From NCBI GenBank assembly GCA_949130485.1, contig OX422185.1, forward strand, positions 9,672,118-9,736,117: a DNA stretch of 64,000 bases. The letters run 5' to 3'. The position numbers and the translations under genes were made by a program. The notes under the pieces are model-generated. The model saw only the letters and a list, made by a program, of their open reading frames with translations. It searched no databases and was not told the DNA's origin. Positions 46,981 through 58,500 of this stretch are shown here, one piece after another; positions within the stretch are counted from its first letter, which is position 1, and each line of letters starts with the position of its first letter. Source of the DNA: Agelas oroides. Its lineage: Eukaryota > Porifera > Demospongiae > Agelasida > Agelasidae.

Positions 46981-47167
46981 ATTAGACCTTTCACGCACAG
47001 GCACATGCTTGCACGAGAATCGCAGGACTTCCACAGTAGTGAAAACTACTTTCTAGCCATATCCAGGCATTTCAGCAGGCCTGCACGTGCTTCACAGCAC
47101 CTCCAAGGCGGTTAAAACGGCGATGTCGCACCTTTCCCGCACTTAAACAGGCTTGTACGAGCTTCAC
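46981..47167 (-). repeat. Small inverted patch in the satellite
   Basis: About 2.6 monomers in reverse orientation (CTTTCACGCACAGG through GCTTCACAGGACCTGCAC) lie between forward monomers, with both junctions inside monomers. This is the smallest inversion in the window. Confidence 0.85.
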
Positions 47168-48067
47168 AGGACCTGCACACAGCCGTTTTAACCACAATAT
47201 ATGTCCTTTGAGGCTCGTGCAAGCCTGTTTATGTGCTTGAAATTTCTGACATAGCCGTTTTAACCACACTATAGGTCCTTTGAGCCTCGTGCAAGCCTGT
47301 TTATGTGCGTGAAAGGTGTGACACGACCGTTTTAACTTCAGTGTAGGTCTTGTGAAGCTCGTGCAAGCCTGTTTATGTACCATGGAAGATCTAGAAAGCA
47401 GTTTTCACCACTATGGAGGTCCTGTGAAGCACGTGCAGGCCTCTTTAAGTGTCTCGAAAGAACTAGAAAGCAGTTTTCACCTCTGTTGACGTCCTGCGAG
47501 GCTCGGGCAAGCCTGTTTCTGTGCGTGAAATGTCTGACACAGCTGTTTTAACCACAGTATAGGTCCCTTGATGCTCGTACAAGCCTGTTTATGTGCGTGA
47601 AAAGTCTGACATCCGTTTTTACCACAGTATAGGTCTTTTGAGTCTCGTGCAAGCCTGTTTATGTGCGTTAAAGGTGTGACACAGCCGTTTTAACTGCAGT
47701 ACAAGTTCTGTGAAGCTCGTGTAAGCCTGTTAATGTGCCAGGAAAGATCTAGAAAGAGGTTTTCATAACTGTGGAGGTCTAGCGAGGATCGTGCAAGCCT
47801 GTTTATGTGTCAGGAAAGATCAAGAAAGCAGTTTTCACCACTGTGCAGGTCCGGTGAAGCTCGTACAAGCCTGTTTAAGTGCGGGAAAGGTGAGATATCG
47901 CCGTTTTAACCGCCGTGGAGGTGTTGTGAAGCACGTGCAGGCCTGTTTAAGTGCCTGGAAAGATCTAGAAAGCAGTTTTCACCACTGTTGAGGTGCTGTG
48001 AAGCACGTGCAAGCCTGTTTAAGTGTCGGGAAAGGTATAGAAAGCAGTTTTCACCACTGTGGGCGCC

Positions 48068-48560
48068 AGGAAATATCTAGAAAGCAGTTTTTACCACTGT
48101 TGAAGTCCTGCGAGGCTCGTGCAAGCCTGTGTCTGTGCGTGAAAAGTCTGACACAGACGTTTTAACCACAGTATAGGTCCTTTGAGCCTCGTGCAAGCCT
48201 GTTTATGTGCATGAAAGGTTTGACAGAGCCGTTTTAACTGCAGTACAGGTCCTGTGAAGCTCGTGCAAGCCTGTTTATGCGCCAGGAAATATCAAGAAAG
48301 CAGTTTTTACCACTGTTGAAGTCCTGCGAGGCTCGTGCAAGCCTGTGTCTGTGCGTGAAAAGTCTGACACAGACGTTTTAACCACAGTATAGGTCCTTTG
48401 AGCCTCGTGCAAGCCTGTTTATGTGCATGAAAGGTTTGACAGAGCCGTTTTAACTGCAGTACAGGTCCTGTGAAGCTCGTGCAAGCCTGTTTATGCGCCA
48501 GGAAATATCAAGAAAGCAGTTTTTACCACTGTTGAAGTCCTGCGAGGCTCGTGCAAGCCT
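48068..48560 (+). repeat. 217-bp three-monomer higher-order repeat
   Basis: The three-monomer unit beginning AGGAAATATC at about 48068 recurs at about 48284 and 48500. Copies 1 and 2 are almost identical, carrying the unusual GACACAGACG and GGTTTGACAGAGCC variants. The period is one base longer than 3 x 72. Confidence 0.8.
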
Positions 48561-51500
48561 GTGTCTGTGCGTGAAAGGTCTGACACAGCGTTTTAACCAC
48601 AGTATAGGTCCTGTGAAGCTCGTGCAAGCCTGTTCATGTGCCAGGAAAGATCTAGAAAGTTGTTTTCACCACTGTGGAGGTCCAGCGAGGATCGTGCAAG
48701 TCTGTTTATGTATCACGAAAGATCAAGAAAGCAGTTTTCACTACTGTGCAGATCCGGTAAATCTCGTACAAGCTGTTTAAGTGCGGGAAATGTGTGTCAT
48801 CGCCTTTTTAAAAGCCGCGGAGGAGCTGTGAAGAACGTGCAGACCTGTTTAAGTGCCTGGAAAGATGTAGAAAGCAGTTTTCACAACAGTAGAGGACCTG
48901 TGAGGCTCGTGCAAGCCTGTTTTAATGTGCCATAAAAGATCTAGAAAGCAGTATTTATCACTGTGAATATCCTGTGAAGCACGTTCAAGCCTGTTTAAGT
49001 GCTGGACAGGTGTGACATCGCCCTTTCAACCGCCGTGGAGGTGCTGTGAAGCATGTGCAAGCCTGTTTATGTGCCAGGAAAGATCTAGAAAACAGTTTTC
49101 ACCACTGTGGAGGTCCTGTGAAGCTGGTGCAAGCTTGTTTAAGTTCGGGAAAGGTGTGACGTCGCTGTTTCCACCTGCGCGGCTGTGCTGTGAAGCACGT
49201 GCACGCCTGTTTAAGTGCCTCGAAAGATCTAGAAAGCAATTTTCACCACTGTTGGGGTCATGCGAGGCCCGTGCAATCCTGTGTCTGTGCGTGAAAGGTC
49301 TGACCCAGCCGTTTTAATCACAGTATAGGTCCTTTAAGCCTCGTGCAAGCCTGTTTATGTGCATGAAAGGTCTGACACAGCCGTTTTAACTACAGTACAG
49401 ATCCTGTGAAGCTCGTGCAAGCCTGTTTATGCACCAGGAAATATCTAGAAAGCAATTTTTACCACTGTTGAAGTACTGCGAGGTTCGTGCAAGCCTGAGT
49501 CTGTGCGTGAAAGGACTGATACAGCCGTTTTAACCACAGTATTGGTCCTGTGAAGCTCGTGCAAGCCTGTTCATGTGCCAGGAAAGATCTAGAAAACGCT
49601 TTTCGCCACTGTGGAGGTCCTGCGAGGCTCGTGCAAGCCTCTTTATTTGCCGGGAAAGAACTAGAAAGAAGTTTTTACCACTGTGGAGGTCCTGTGAAGC
49701 TCGTACAAGCCTGTTTCAGTGCTGGAAAGGTGTGACATCACCGTTTCAACCGCCGTGGAGGTGCTGTGAAGCACGTGCAAGCCTGTTTATTTGCTAGGAA
49801 ATATGTAGAAAGCAGTTTACACCACTGTGGAGGTCCTGTGAAGCTGGTGAAAGCTTGTTTAAGTTCGGAAAAGGTGTGACATCGCCGTTTTCACCTGCGC
49901 GGTTGTGCTGTGAAGCACGTGCACGCCTGTTTAAGTGCCTCGAAAGATCTAGAAAGCAATTTTCACCACTGTTGGGGTCCTGCGAGGCCCGTGCAATTCG
50001 GTATCTGTGCGTGAAAGGTCTGATACAGCCGTTTTAACCACAGTATAGGTCCTTTGAGGCGCGTGCAAGCCTGTTTATGTGCGTGAAAAGTCTGACACAG
50101 CCATTTTAAGTACAGTACAGGTCCTGTGAAGCTCGTACAAGCCTGTTTAAGTGCGGGAAAGGTGTGACATCGACGTTTTAACCGCCTTGGAGGTGCTGTG
50201 AAGCTCTTGCAGGCCCGTTTAAGTGCCTGGAAATATCTAGAAAGCAGTTTTTAACACTGTTGAGATCCTACGAGGCTCATGCAAGCCTTTGTGCGTGAAA
50301 GGTCTGACCCAGCCGTTTTAACCATAGTATAGGTTCTTTGAGCCTCGTGCAAGCCTGTTTATGTGCATGAAAGGTCTGACACAGCCGTTTTCACTACAGT
50401 ACAGGTCCTGCAAAGCTCGTGCAAGCCTTTTTATGTGCCAGGAAATATCTAGAAAGCAGTTTTTATCACTGTTGAAGTCCTGCGAGGCTCGTGCAAGCCT
50501 GTGTCTGTGCGTGAAAGGACGGACACAGCCGTTTTAACCACAGTATAGGTCATGTGAAGCTCGTGCAAGCCTGTTCAAGTGCCTGGAAAGATATTCAAAG
50601 CAGTTTTCACCACAGTTGAGATCCGGTGAGGCTCGTGCAAGCCTGTTTTAATGTGCCAGGAAAGATCTAGAAAGCGATTTACCACTGTGCGTATCCTGTG
50701 AAGCACGTACAAGCCTGTTTAAGTGCTGGACAGGTGTGACATCGCCGTTTCAACCGCCGTGGACGTGCTTTGTAGCACGTGCAGGCCTGTTTAAGTGCGG
50801 GAAAGGTGAGATATCACCGTTTTAACAGCCGTGGAGGTACCTTGAAGCACGTGCAGGCCTGTTTAAGTGCCTGGAAAGATCTTGAAAGCAGTTTTCTCCA
50901 CTGTTGAGGTCCTGTGAGGCTCGTGCAAGCCTGTTTATGTGCATGAAAGCTCTGTTACAACCGTTTTACCCACAGTTTAGGACCTGTGAAGCACGTATAA
51001 GCCTGTTTAAGTGTCAGGAAAGAGCTAGAAAGCAGTTTTCACCACTGTGGAAGTCCTGTGAAGCACGTGCAAGCCAGTTTAAGAGCCAAGAAAGATCTAT
51101 AGAACTGATTTCACCACTGTGCAGTTCCTTTGAAGCTCGTACAAGCCGGTTTATGTGCGGGAACGGTGTGCCATTGCCGTTTTCACTGCCGTGGAAGTGC
51201 AGTGAAGCACGTGCAGGCCTGTTGAAGTGCCTGGAAAGATCTAGAACCCAGTTTTCACCACTGTTGAGCTCCTCTGAGGCTGGTAGAAGCCTGTTTATGT
51301 GCGTGAAACGTCTTACACAACCGTTTTATCCACAATGTAGGTCCTGTGAAGCACGTGAAAGCCTGTTTAAGTTTGACGAAAGAGCTAGAAAACGGTTTTC
51401 TCCACTGTGGAAGTCCAGTGAAGCACGGTTCAAGCCAATTGAAGAGCCAGGAAAGAACTAAAATGCAGTTTTCACCACTATGGAGGTCCTGCGATGCTTG

Positions 51501-53322
51501 TATTTATGTGCCATGAAAGATCTAGAAAGCAGTTTTCAGGACTGTGGAGGTCCTGTTAAGCTGGTGCAAGCCTGTTTATGTACGGGAAAGGTGCGATATC
51601 GCCGTTTTAACCGACGTTGAGGTGCTGTGAAGCACGTGCAAGCCTGTTTAAGTGCCTGGAAAGGTATAGAAAGCAGTTTTAACCACTGTTGATGTCCTGT
51701 GAGGTTCGTGGAAGCCTGTTTATGTGCGTTAAATGTCTGACAAAGCCGTTTTAATCACAGTATAGGTCCTGTGGAAAGATCTAGAAAGCTGTTTTCACCA
51801 CTGTGTAGGTCCTCTGAAGCTCGTACAAACCTGTTTAAGTTGCGGCAATGTGTGACATCGCCGTTTTAACCGCCGTGGAGGTGCTGTAAAGCACGTGCAA
51901 GCCTGTTATGTGCCAGGAAAGATCTACAATGCAGTTTGCACCACTATGGAGCTCCTGTGAAGCTCGTACAAGACTGTGTAGGTGCGGAAAATGTGGGACA
52001 TCGCCGTTTTAACCGCCGTGGAGGTGCTGTGAAGCACGTGCTAGGCTGTTTATGTGCGAGGAAAGATCTAGAAAGCAGGTTTCACCACTGTGGAGGTCCT
52101 GTGAAGCTGGTGCATGCCTGTTTCTGTACGTGAAAGGTCTGACGCAGCCGTTTTAACCACAGTATAGGTCCTCTGATTCTCGTGCAAGCCTGTTTATGTG
52201 CGTGAAAAGTCTGACACAGCTGTTTTAACCACAGTATCGGTCCTGTGAAGCCCGTGCAAGCCTGTTTATGTGCCAGAAAAGATCTAGCAAACGGTTTTCA
52301 CCACTGTGGAGGTCCAGCGAGGAATGTGCAAGCTTGTTTATATGCCAGGAAAGATCTAGAAACCAGTTTTCACCACTGTGCAGGTCCTGTGAAGCTCATA
52401 CAAGCCTGTTTAAGTGCCAGGAAAGATCTTGAAAGCGATTTTCACCACACTATAGGTCCTGTTAAGCTCGTGCAAGCCTGTTTAAGTGTCAGGAAATATC
52501 TTGAAAGCGGTTTTCACCACTGTGCGGGTAGTGTGAAGCTCGTACAAACCTGTTTCAGTGCGGGAAATGTCTGACACAGTCGTTTTAACCACAGCTTAGG
52601 TCCTGTGAAACTCGTGCAAGCCTGTTTATGTGCGAGGAAAGATCTAGAAAGCACTTTTCACCACTTTTGGGGTCTGGTGAGGCTCGTGCAAGCATGTTTA
52701 TGTGCGTGAAATGTGTGACACAGCCGTTCTAACCACAGTATCGATCCTGTGAAGCACGTGCAGGCCTGTTTAAGTGCCTGGAATGATCTAGAAAGCAGTT
52801 TTCACCACTGTTGAGGTCCTCTAAGGCTCGTGGAAGCCGGTTTGTTAGTCAGGAAAGACCTAGAATGCAGTTTGCACCACTATGGAAGTCCTGTGAAGCT
52901 CGTGCAAGCCTGTTTATGTGCGTGAATGGTCTGACACTGCCGTTTTAACCATAGTACACGTCCTGTGATGCTCGTGCAAGCTTGTTTAAGTGTCAGGAAA
53001 GAGCTAGGAAGCAGGTTTCACCACTGTGGAAGTCCTGTGAAGCACGTGCAAGCCAGTTTAAGCGCCAGGAAAGACCTAGGAAGCTGGTTTCAACACTGTG
53101 GAGCTCCTGTGAAGCTCGTGCAAGCCTGTTTTATGCGCCAGGAAAGATCTAGAAAGCAGTTTTTACCACTGTGCAGGCCCTGTGAAGCTCGTACAAGCCT
53201 GTTTAAGTGCGGGAAAGGTGTGATATCGCCGTTTTAACCGACGTTGAGGTGCTGTGAGGTTAGTGGCAGCCTGTTTATGTGCATGAAATGTCTGACAGGG
53301 CCGTTTTAATCCCAGTATAGGT

Positions 53323-55400
53323 GAGGCAGCCTCCATCTTTGCCTCTCTATTAAATGCCCACCTTGAGCGGCACGAGATCCTTCCTCGAAGCTCCCCTTGC
53401 GGGACAAAACCTTCCGCTCCAATACGCAGAACTAGGAGAATTGAGAAAGTGGTGGAGAGAATGAAGCAACTACTGTCCGTTTGCAGGAAAAACCGAAAGA
53501 ATGCACCACGTGCTTTTCATGATGCATGTAGAGCATATAGCAAAGCTTTAAAAGCTAAGAGGAACTTAGAGAACTCCACAAACATCCGTAAACACGAAAG
53601 AACATTCAGAAACAATCCCTGGCTCTATGCAAAGAAGTGCTGTTCTGGGAAAAACACCCATGCAGAACCTGACTTCAGTGCTGAAACAGCTTATGCATAT
53701 TTCCTAGATTCAACTGCTAGCAGTCATCAGACTTACCAGACACTTCCAGAGTGGGTGAAACAAGTTATGCCCTTCACCAAACGTGATGAGCCAACCGAGT
53801 TTGACCTATCTGCCATTACTCCTAGTACCATCAGAAAGGTTCTGAAAAGTCGCCCTTCTAACTCTTCTCCAGGGGAAGACGAGATTACTTACCACCATCT
53901 GAAAAAGCTACCCTCTGTCCACCACTTCCTGGCGACCTTGTTTTCAAAGATCTTACTGGAAAATCATGCTGCTCCAGAATCCTGGTGCCAGGCCAAGATT
54001 ACCCTTATCCCCAAAAATCAGGATCTGTCCAATCCCGAGAACTTTCGCCCTATAGCACTGACTTCAGCAATAGGCAAACTCTTCAACAAAATCCTGGCTC
54101 TCCGACTGGAACGCTTCCTTCACGACAATGATATCATAGATACCAGTCTCCAAAAAGGTTTCTTGACCAACATTAATGGCACAATGGAACATATCTTTGC
54201 CACCTCAGCCATAATCCAAAATGCTGTTCAGAATGGCCTCCCTCTCTCAGTCACCTTTCTTGACCTCAAGAATGCCTTTGGGTCAGTACCACACCAGCTC
54301 ATATATGATATGCTAGCTCACATCCAGCTTCCACTTGAAGTGAGATCATACATATCCAGTGCCTACTCTCAATTAACTGCACGAGTAGTTACAAAGAACT
54401 GGTCAACACCTAGCTTCCCAATTAGCAAAGGAGTCTTTCAGGGGGACACACTGTCACCACTGATATTCTTGATTACCTTTAATCCCATCATCCAACTTGC
54501 ACAGTCGCTTTCAACCTGTGGCTTCCGACTCAAACTGTCAGACCCCACCGCACAAGAACTTCCAAAGGTGAACTCACACCTTTATGTCCAATGGGACGAG
54601 GATGACTCAGATGAACCCCAAGGCTGGTATCTAGCCAAAGTCATCTCGGTATCATCAGATGGCACAGCAACAGTACTTTATCGTAAAGGGAAAATGCTGG
54701 AAACACTCAACCTTTTCGAGACTAATTGGTTTTCAGCCCCAGGGAATGGCAAATGGTATCTTTCTAACCCCCCCTCTACAGTTACCACCACAAGCACCAA
54801 ACACTCCAAGACACACAAAGTAAAAGGATTCGCTGACGACCTCTCTGTTTTCTCCTCCTCAATGAATGACCATGCAACTGCCTTACAAACCATTGACAAA
54901 CACTGTTCAGATCTTGATCTGACACTGAAGCCTTCTAAATGTGTGTCCTTTGTCTATAATGGCAAGAAAGTGCTCAGCAATATAACGTTCTCACTCAAGG
55001 ATGGTTCCACTAGGAACATCTCCACAGGTCCCACTAAGTTCCTAGGACACACCCTTTGCCAAACCCTGCCAGCAACAACTAAGGAGTCAGGCAAGAGATT
55101 CATGATCTCCTTCCTGGAGAAGCTGGATAGCTTGGACACATCTCCCATTCGAGGGGAATACAAACTATGGATTCTTCGCAGATTCCTTATTCCCTCATTT
55201 CACTTCGTCTTATCAGTAGATGTGATACCTGATTCAAGCATCAAGAAAGTTCAGTCTCAATGCACCAGAAAGATCAAGAGCTGGCTCGGCCTCACAAGAG
55301 GAGTTACAAATGCTGTTATACACCACCCCAATGTTATTGACATCCCAGCCATCTCAGAGTATCGTACGAAAGCAAAATTAACGTTTCCTCTATCCTTACC
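53323..55400 (+). pseudogene. RLE-LINE reverse transcriptase with Tudor-like insertion
   Basis: Open from the junction; the first ATG-type start in this frame is about 53449, but that is internal to the original protein. Blocks counted from there are FRPIALTSAIGKLFNKI near 200, QKGFLTNINGTMEHI near 240, VTFLDLKNAFGSVPH near 275 (first Asp), SKGVFQGDTLSPLIF near 330 and KGFADDLSVFS near 461 (Asp pair). Between the last two lies about 80 residues more than usual. Residues about 376-432 (VQWDEDDSDEPQGWYLAKVI, then GTATVLYRKGK, then NWFSAPGNGKWY) resemble a Tudor/chromo-like barrel. Similar insertions occur in predicted cnidarian and sponge reverse transcriptases as I recall them. The frame breaks near 55400. 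Confidence 0.85.
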
Positions 55401-55680
55401 TCGAAGGACCCAATGATCACTGAAATCTCTGAGTTGCTATTGGATCAGGGCTTCACTAGAAGTCAACGCATACCCTCTGAAGTGAATCAGGTCTTGGCTC
55501 TGGCAAAGAACTCCATATCCACTATCACCACCAAAACTCTGTCACGTAAATGCACAAGTGTCCATCGGGAAAGTCGTGTCAAACACTGGAATGACAAACT
55601 TAGTGAATTGACAGTCCAGAGCAAATTCACCGACATCACAAAACTAGATCCCAGAACAATGTTTGGAAGCGTATCCAGAA
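55401..55680 (+). pseudogene. RLE-LINE, post-RT linker segment
   Basis: Continues the protein one frame over (SKDPMITEISELLLDQGF through RVKHWNDKLSELTVQSKF), a helical linker of the kind found after the thumb in R2-like elements. It needs one added base at each end, near 55400 and 55660, to join its neighbours. Confidence 0.7.
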
Positions 55681-56383
55681 AGGAATGCCTGCTGGACAGC
55701 TGTCATTTCTGCTGAGGGCTGGGTCAGACACGCTCCCCACTCCTCTAAACTTGCGACGATGGAGATTAAGGCCAGATGCCAAGTGCCCTCTCTGCAACAA
55801 CCCATGGCCTACTGTCCAGCACATATTAAATGGTTGCCCTGTATCCCTCGCACAAGGAAGGTATACCTGGCGACATGACAGTGCCTTGAAGATCTTGGCT
55901 AATGGTCTAAGGGAGTATCTCCAACCAGGAGAAAGGCTATACGCAGATCTACCGGGATTGAGAGTTACTGATAACCCCCCATCTACCATCCCAGCTGAAA
56001 TCCTGGACACCTCAGCCCGCCCGGACATTGTCATAGTCAGTGCTAGCGAAATCATCCTTATTGAACTAACTGTTCCGTATAACTCACCTGGCTGCCTCCA
56101 AAATGCAAGATCGAGAAAAGAGAGCAAGGAAATATACCAGCATGCTTTGAGCGATCTAGAAACAAAAGGAATGATATCTGAACTAGTGACTGTTGTAATT
56201 GGTGCATTAGGCCACTGGCTACCACACACTCGCTCCTCACTACGGCAGCAGGTCTCTTCACTCTCCAAGTCAGCTGCCACACACCTTCTTGATTCAGCAG
56301 CTAAAGCTGCAGTAACTGCTTCACACAGAATATTCTGTGCTCGCCTCAACCCACTATGGAACTCAACTCAACCATTCTCTTAA
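55660..56383 (+). pseudogene. RLE-LINE CCHC finger and restriction-like endonuclease
   Basis: Begins WKRIQKGMPAGQLSFLLRAG, then has a C-x2-C-x8-H-x4-C knuckle (CPLCNNPWPTVQHILNGC). It is followed near 56010-56075 by RPDIVIVSASEIILIELTVPY, read as the PD-(D/E)xK-like core of the endonuclease (PD, then E-x-T). The stop is TAA at 56381-56383. The domain nicks target DNA for target-primed reverse transcription. All expected key residues are visible. Confidence 0.82.
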
Positions 56384-56624
56384 TGTTCATACATAACATT
56401 ATTGCTTTTCTCCGGTCATTGTTTTTATCTCATGTTTTTGTCTAGTTCATATTGTGCACTTTTTGCCCTTGCCAAGCCCAAGTTTTATACTTGTTTATCT
56501 TGAGTTCTGGGGTCCGTCTTCAGTAGTTGTGTGTCGAGTGGGGGAGCACCAACACCGCTGGCACATCGATGTTCAAAATTTCACACATACATAAAGTGTG
56601 AAGTTAAAACATAAAGGGAGATGG

Positions 56625-56735
56625 GGATGGGGCATTTATGGCTTAGATGGATGGGGCATTTTATGGCTTAAATGGGTGGGGCATTTATGGCTTAAATGGG
56701 TGGGGCATTTATGGCTCAAATGGATGGGGCGGTTA
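56625..56735 (+). repeat. Short tandem repeat in left foldback arm
   Basis: About 4-5 units of ATGGCTTAAATGGGTGGGGC type, 24-27 bp each. The opposite arm (about 60755-60835) has fewer copies. Confidence 0.85.
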
Positions 56736-57259
56736 GTTACTGTTTTTGGGAGATATGCTCAAAAAAATACTGGTCTTCAGGGGAGTACCCTTTCCGGTCC
56801 TCGCATGACCACGGGTTTCGGTCCCTTTGAACTCCCGACCCGTGGCCTACTACAGAAAGGGCGGGACCACTCCCCGCCTAAGGTTTGCTTTGAGGAGCCC
56901 AGCTTTTGGTTGGCACATAGTGCTATGGGCATTCACAGTGCTATAAATATTCAAATTACTAAACAAATTGGGGGTGGGGCTTAGTGGGTGGAGTTATCAT
57001 ATTAACTTACAATAACTAGGGGGATGGGCGAACGGTTAACGTACGGTACGGGATTCTGGCTCGCTATCGTGTCGTCTTGGTGGAACGTCTGGGAGGCTTG
57101 TTCTTCGCTGGTAGGCGCTCCTGTACCGAAGATAATTCGGGTCTGTACTGCGGCGACCATCTCACGGTGAGTATTATTAGTTGTTTGTGTGTGATACTCG
57201 GTCGACGGGCTTTAAATAGGAGCGTGCTTCTCTTAGTAACGGCGTACCTATCCTAGTAA

Positions 57260-57581
57260 TGCGCCTATCAATATTATGCCCCACTACCCCCCGTACGGGC
57301 AGATGGCGGGCAATATAGGGGCTTTGACCGAAGGAGGCTGCCCCTATAGTCGGGCATTTGATTACCTCTGAAGACATCTTGAATACGGCAATGGTCTCCG
57401 TATACTGCACAGTTACACTGCGTGTGTCAAATCCCCAGTAATCCCCCACCTTCTGCAAGGGGATTTGATTATAGGGTATGTCCCGCATATTGGGGCAGTT
57501 GATATTTAAATTAGTCAAATCCCCACCTTGCCCCACTATAGCCCGTACAGGGGGTAGTGGGGCGTAATATTGATAGGCGCA
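57260..57581. mobile_element. Nested Harbinger-type MITE, 322 bp
   Basis: Ends TGCGCCTATCAATATTA and its inverse, with inverted repeats of about 40 bp including CCCCACTACCCCC. TAA flanks both sides (57257-57259 and 57582-57584). The opposite foldback arm has the uninterrupted site, a single TTA on the plus strand, at 60222-60224. A 3-bp TAA duplication is typical of PIF/Harbinger. The antisense 137-residue frame here is not a gene. Confidence 0.85.
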
Positions 57582-57708
57582 TAACGGCATTGTTACGCTA
57601 GTTATGGCGTGTGCTTTACTATAGTAACGGTACGCCTAGGGGTGTAGTCGGTTCCATAAGGCTGAGCTAGGGCTAGGGCTGGGTTTGGGCTGCTCTGTGT
57701 TATCTGCG

Positions 57709-58500
57709 AGGCTCACTCACAGTGTGAAGCTCATTCACATTAAAAATTACGAGTGTGAGGCTCACTCACACTTGAGTTACTACTGTGAGGCTCACTCACA
57801 GTTACGCTACGTGTGTGAAGCTCATTCACACTTGAGTTACTACTGTGAGGCTCACTCACAGTTACGCTACGTGTGTGAAGCTCATTCACACTTGAGTTAC
57901 TACTGTGAGGCTCACTCACAGTTATGCTACGGGTGTGAAGCTCATTCACACTTGAGTTACTACTGTGAAGCTCACTCACCGTTATGTTACGAGTGTGAAG
58001 CTCATTCACATTTTAAATTATGAATGTGAAGCTCATTCACACTTCAGTTACATGTACTACTGTGAGGCTCATTCACCGTTACGAGTGTGAGGCTCACTCA
58101 CACTTGAGTTACTACTGTGAGGCTCACTCACAGTTATGCTACGGGTGTGAAGCTCATTCACACTTGAGTTACTACTGTGAAGCTCACTCACAGTTATGCT
58201 ACGGGTGTGAAGCTCATTCACACTTGAGTTACTACTGTGAGGCTCACTCACAGTTACGCTACGGGTGTGAAGCTCATTCACACTTGAGTTACTACTGTGA
58301 AGCTCACTCACCATTATGTTACGAGTGTGAAGCTCATTCACATTTTTAAATTATGAGTGTGAAGCTCATTCACACTTTAGTTACATGTACTACTGTGAGG
58401 CTCATTCACCGTTACGAGTGTGAAGCTCATTCACACTTGAGTTACTACTGTTACGCTATGGGTGTGAAGCTCATTCGCATTTCAAATTACGAGTGTGAGT
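57709..58500. repeat. Dyad array, left foldback arm
   Basis: About 26 short dyads alternate between GTGTGAAGCTCATTCACAC and CTGTGAGGCTCACTCACAG, spaced about 30 bp apart with TTGAGTTACTA or TTACGCTAC spacers (period about 60 bp). The outermost base pair differs between the two types but stays complementary. Open frames on both strands are by-products of the 60-bp period. Confidence 0.92.

Larger units (their letters stand above)
46786..53320 (+). repeat. 72-bp satellite array, block 9
   Basis: About 90 monomers, mostly forward, all three classes. It ends within a class B monomer (CCCAGTATAG) at the RLE-LINE. Long open frames such as 50904-51461 are satellite by-products. Confidence 0.94.
53321..56524 (+). 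mobile_element. RLE-type non-LTR retrotransposon, 5' truncated
   Basis: The reading frame is open right from the satellite junction (53323), so the 5' part is missing. The order reverse transcriptase, CCHC finger, restriction-like endonuclease is that of the R2/NeSL/CRE/Hero group. The 3' UTR (56384-56524) ends directly at the foldback element, with no poly(A) visible. Such LINEs are often site-specific; whether this one targeted the satellite cannot be told from one copy. Confidence 0.88.

Noticed and set aside
57685-58349. Open frames on both strands with EAHSHLSYYC or NELHTRSVTV repeats
   Set aside because: By-products of the 60-bp dyad array, whose period is a multiple of 3.
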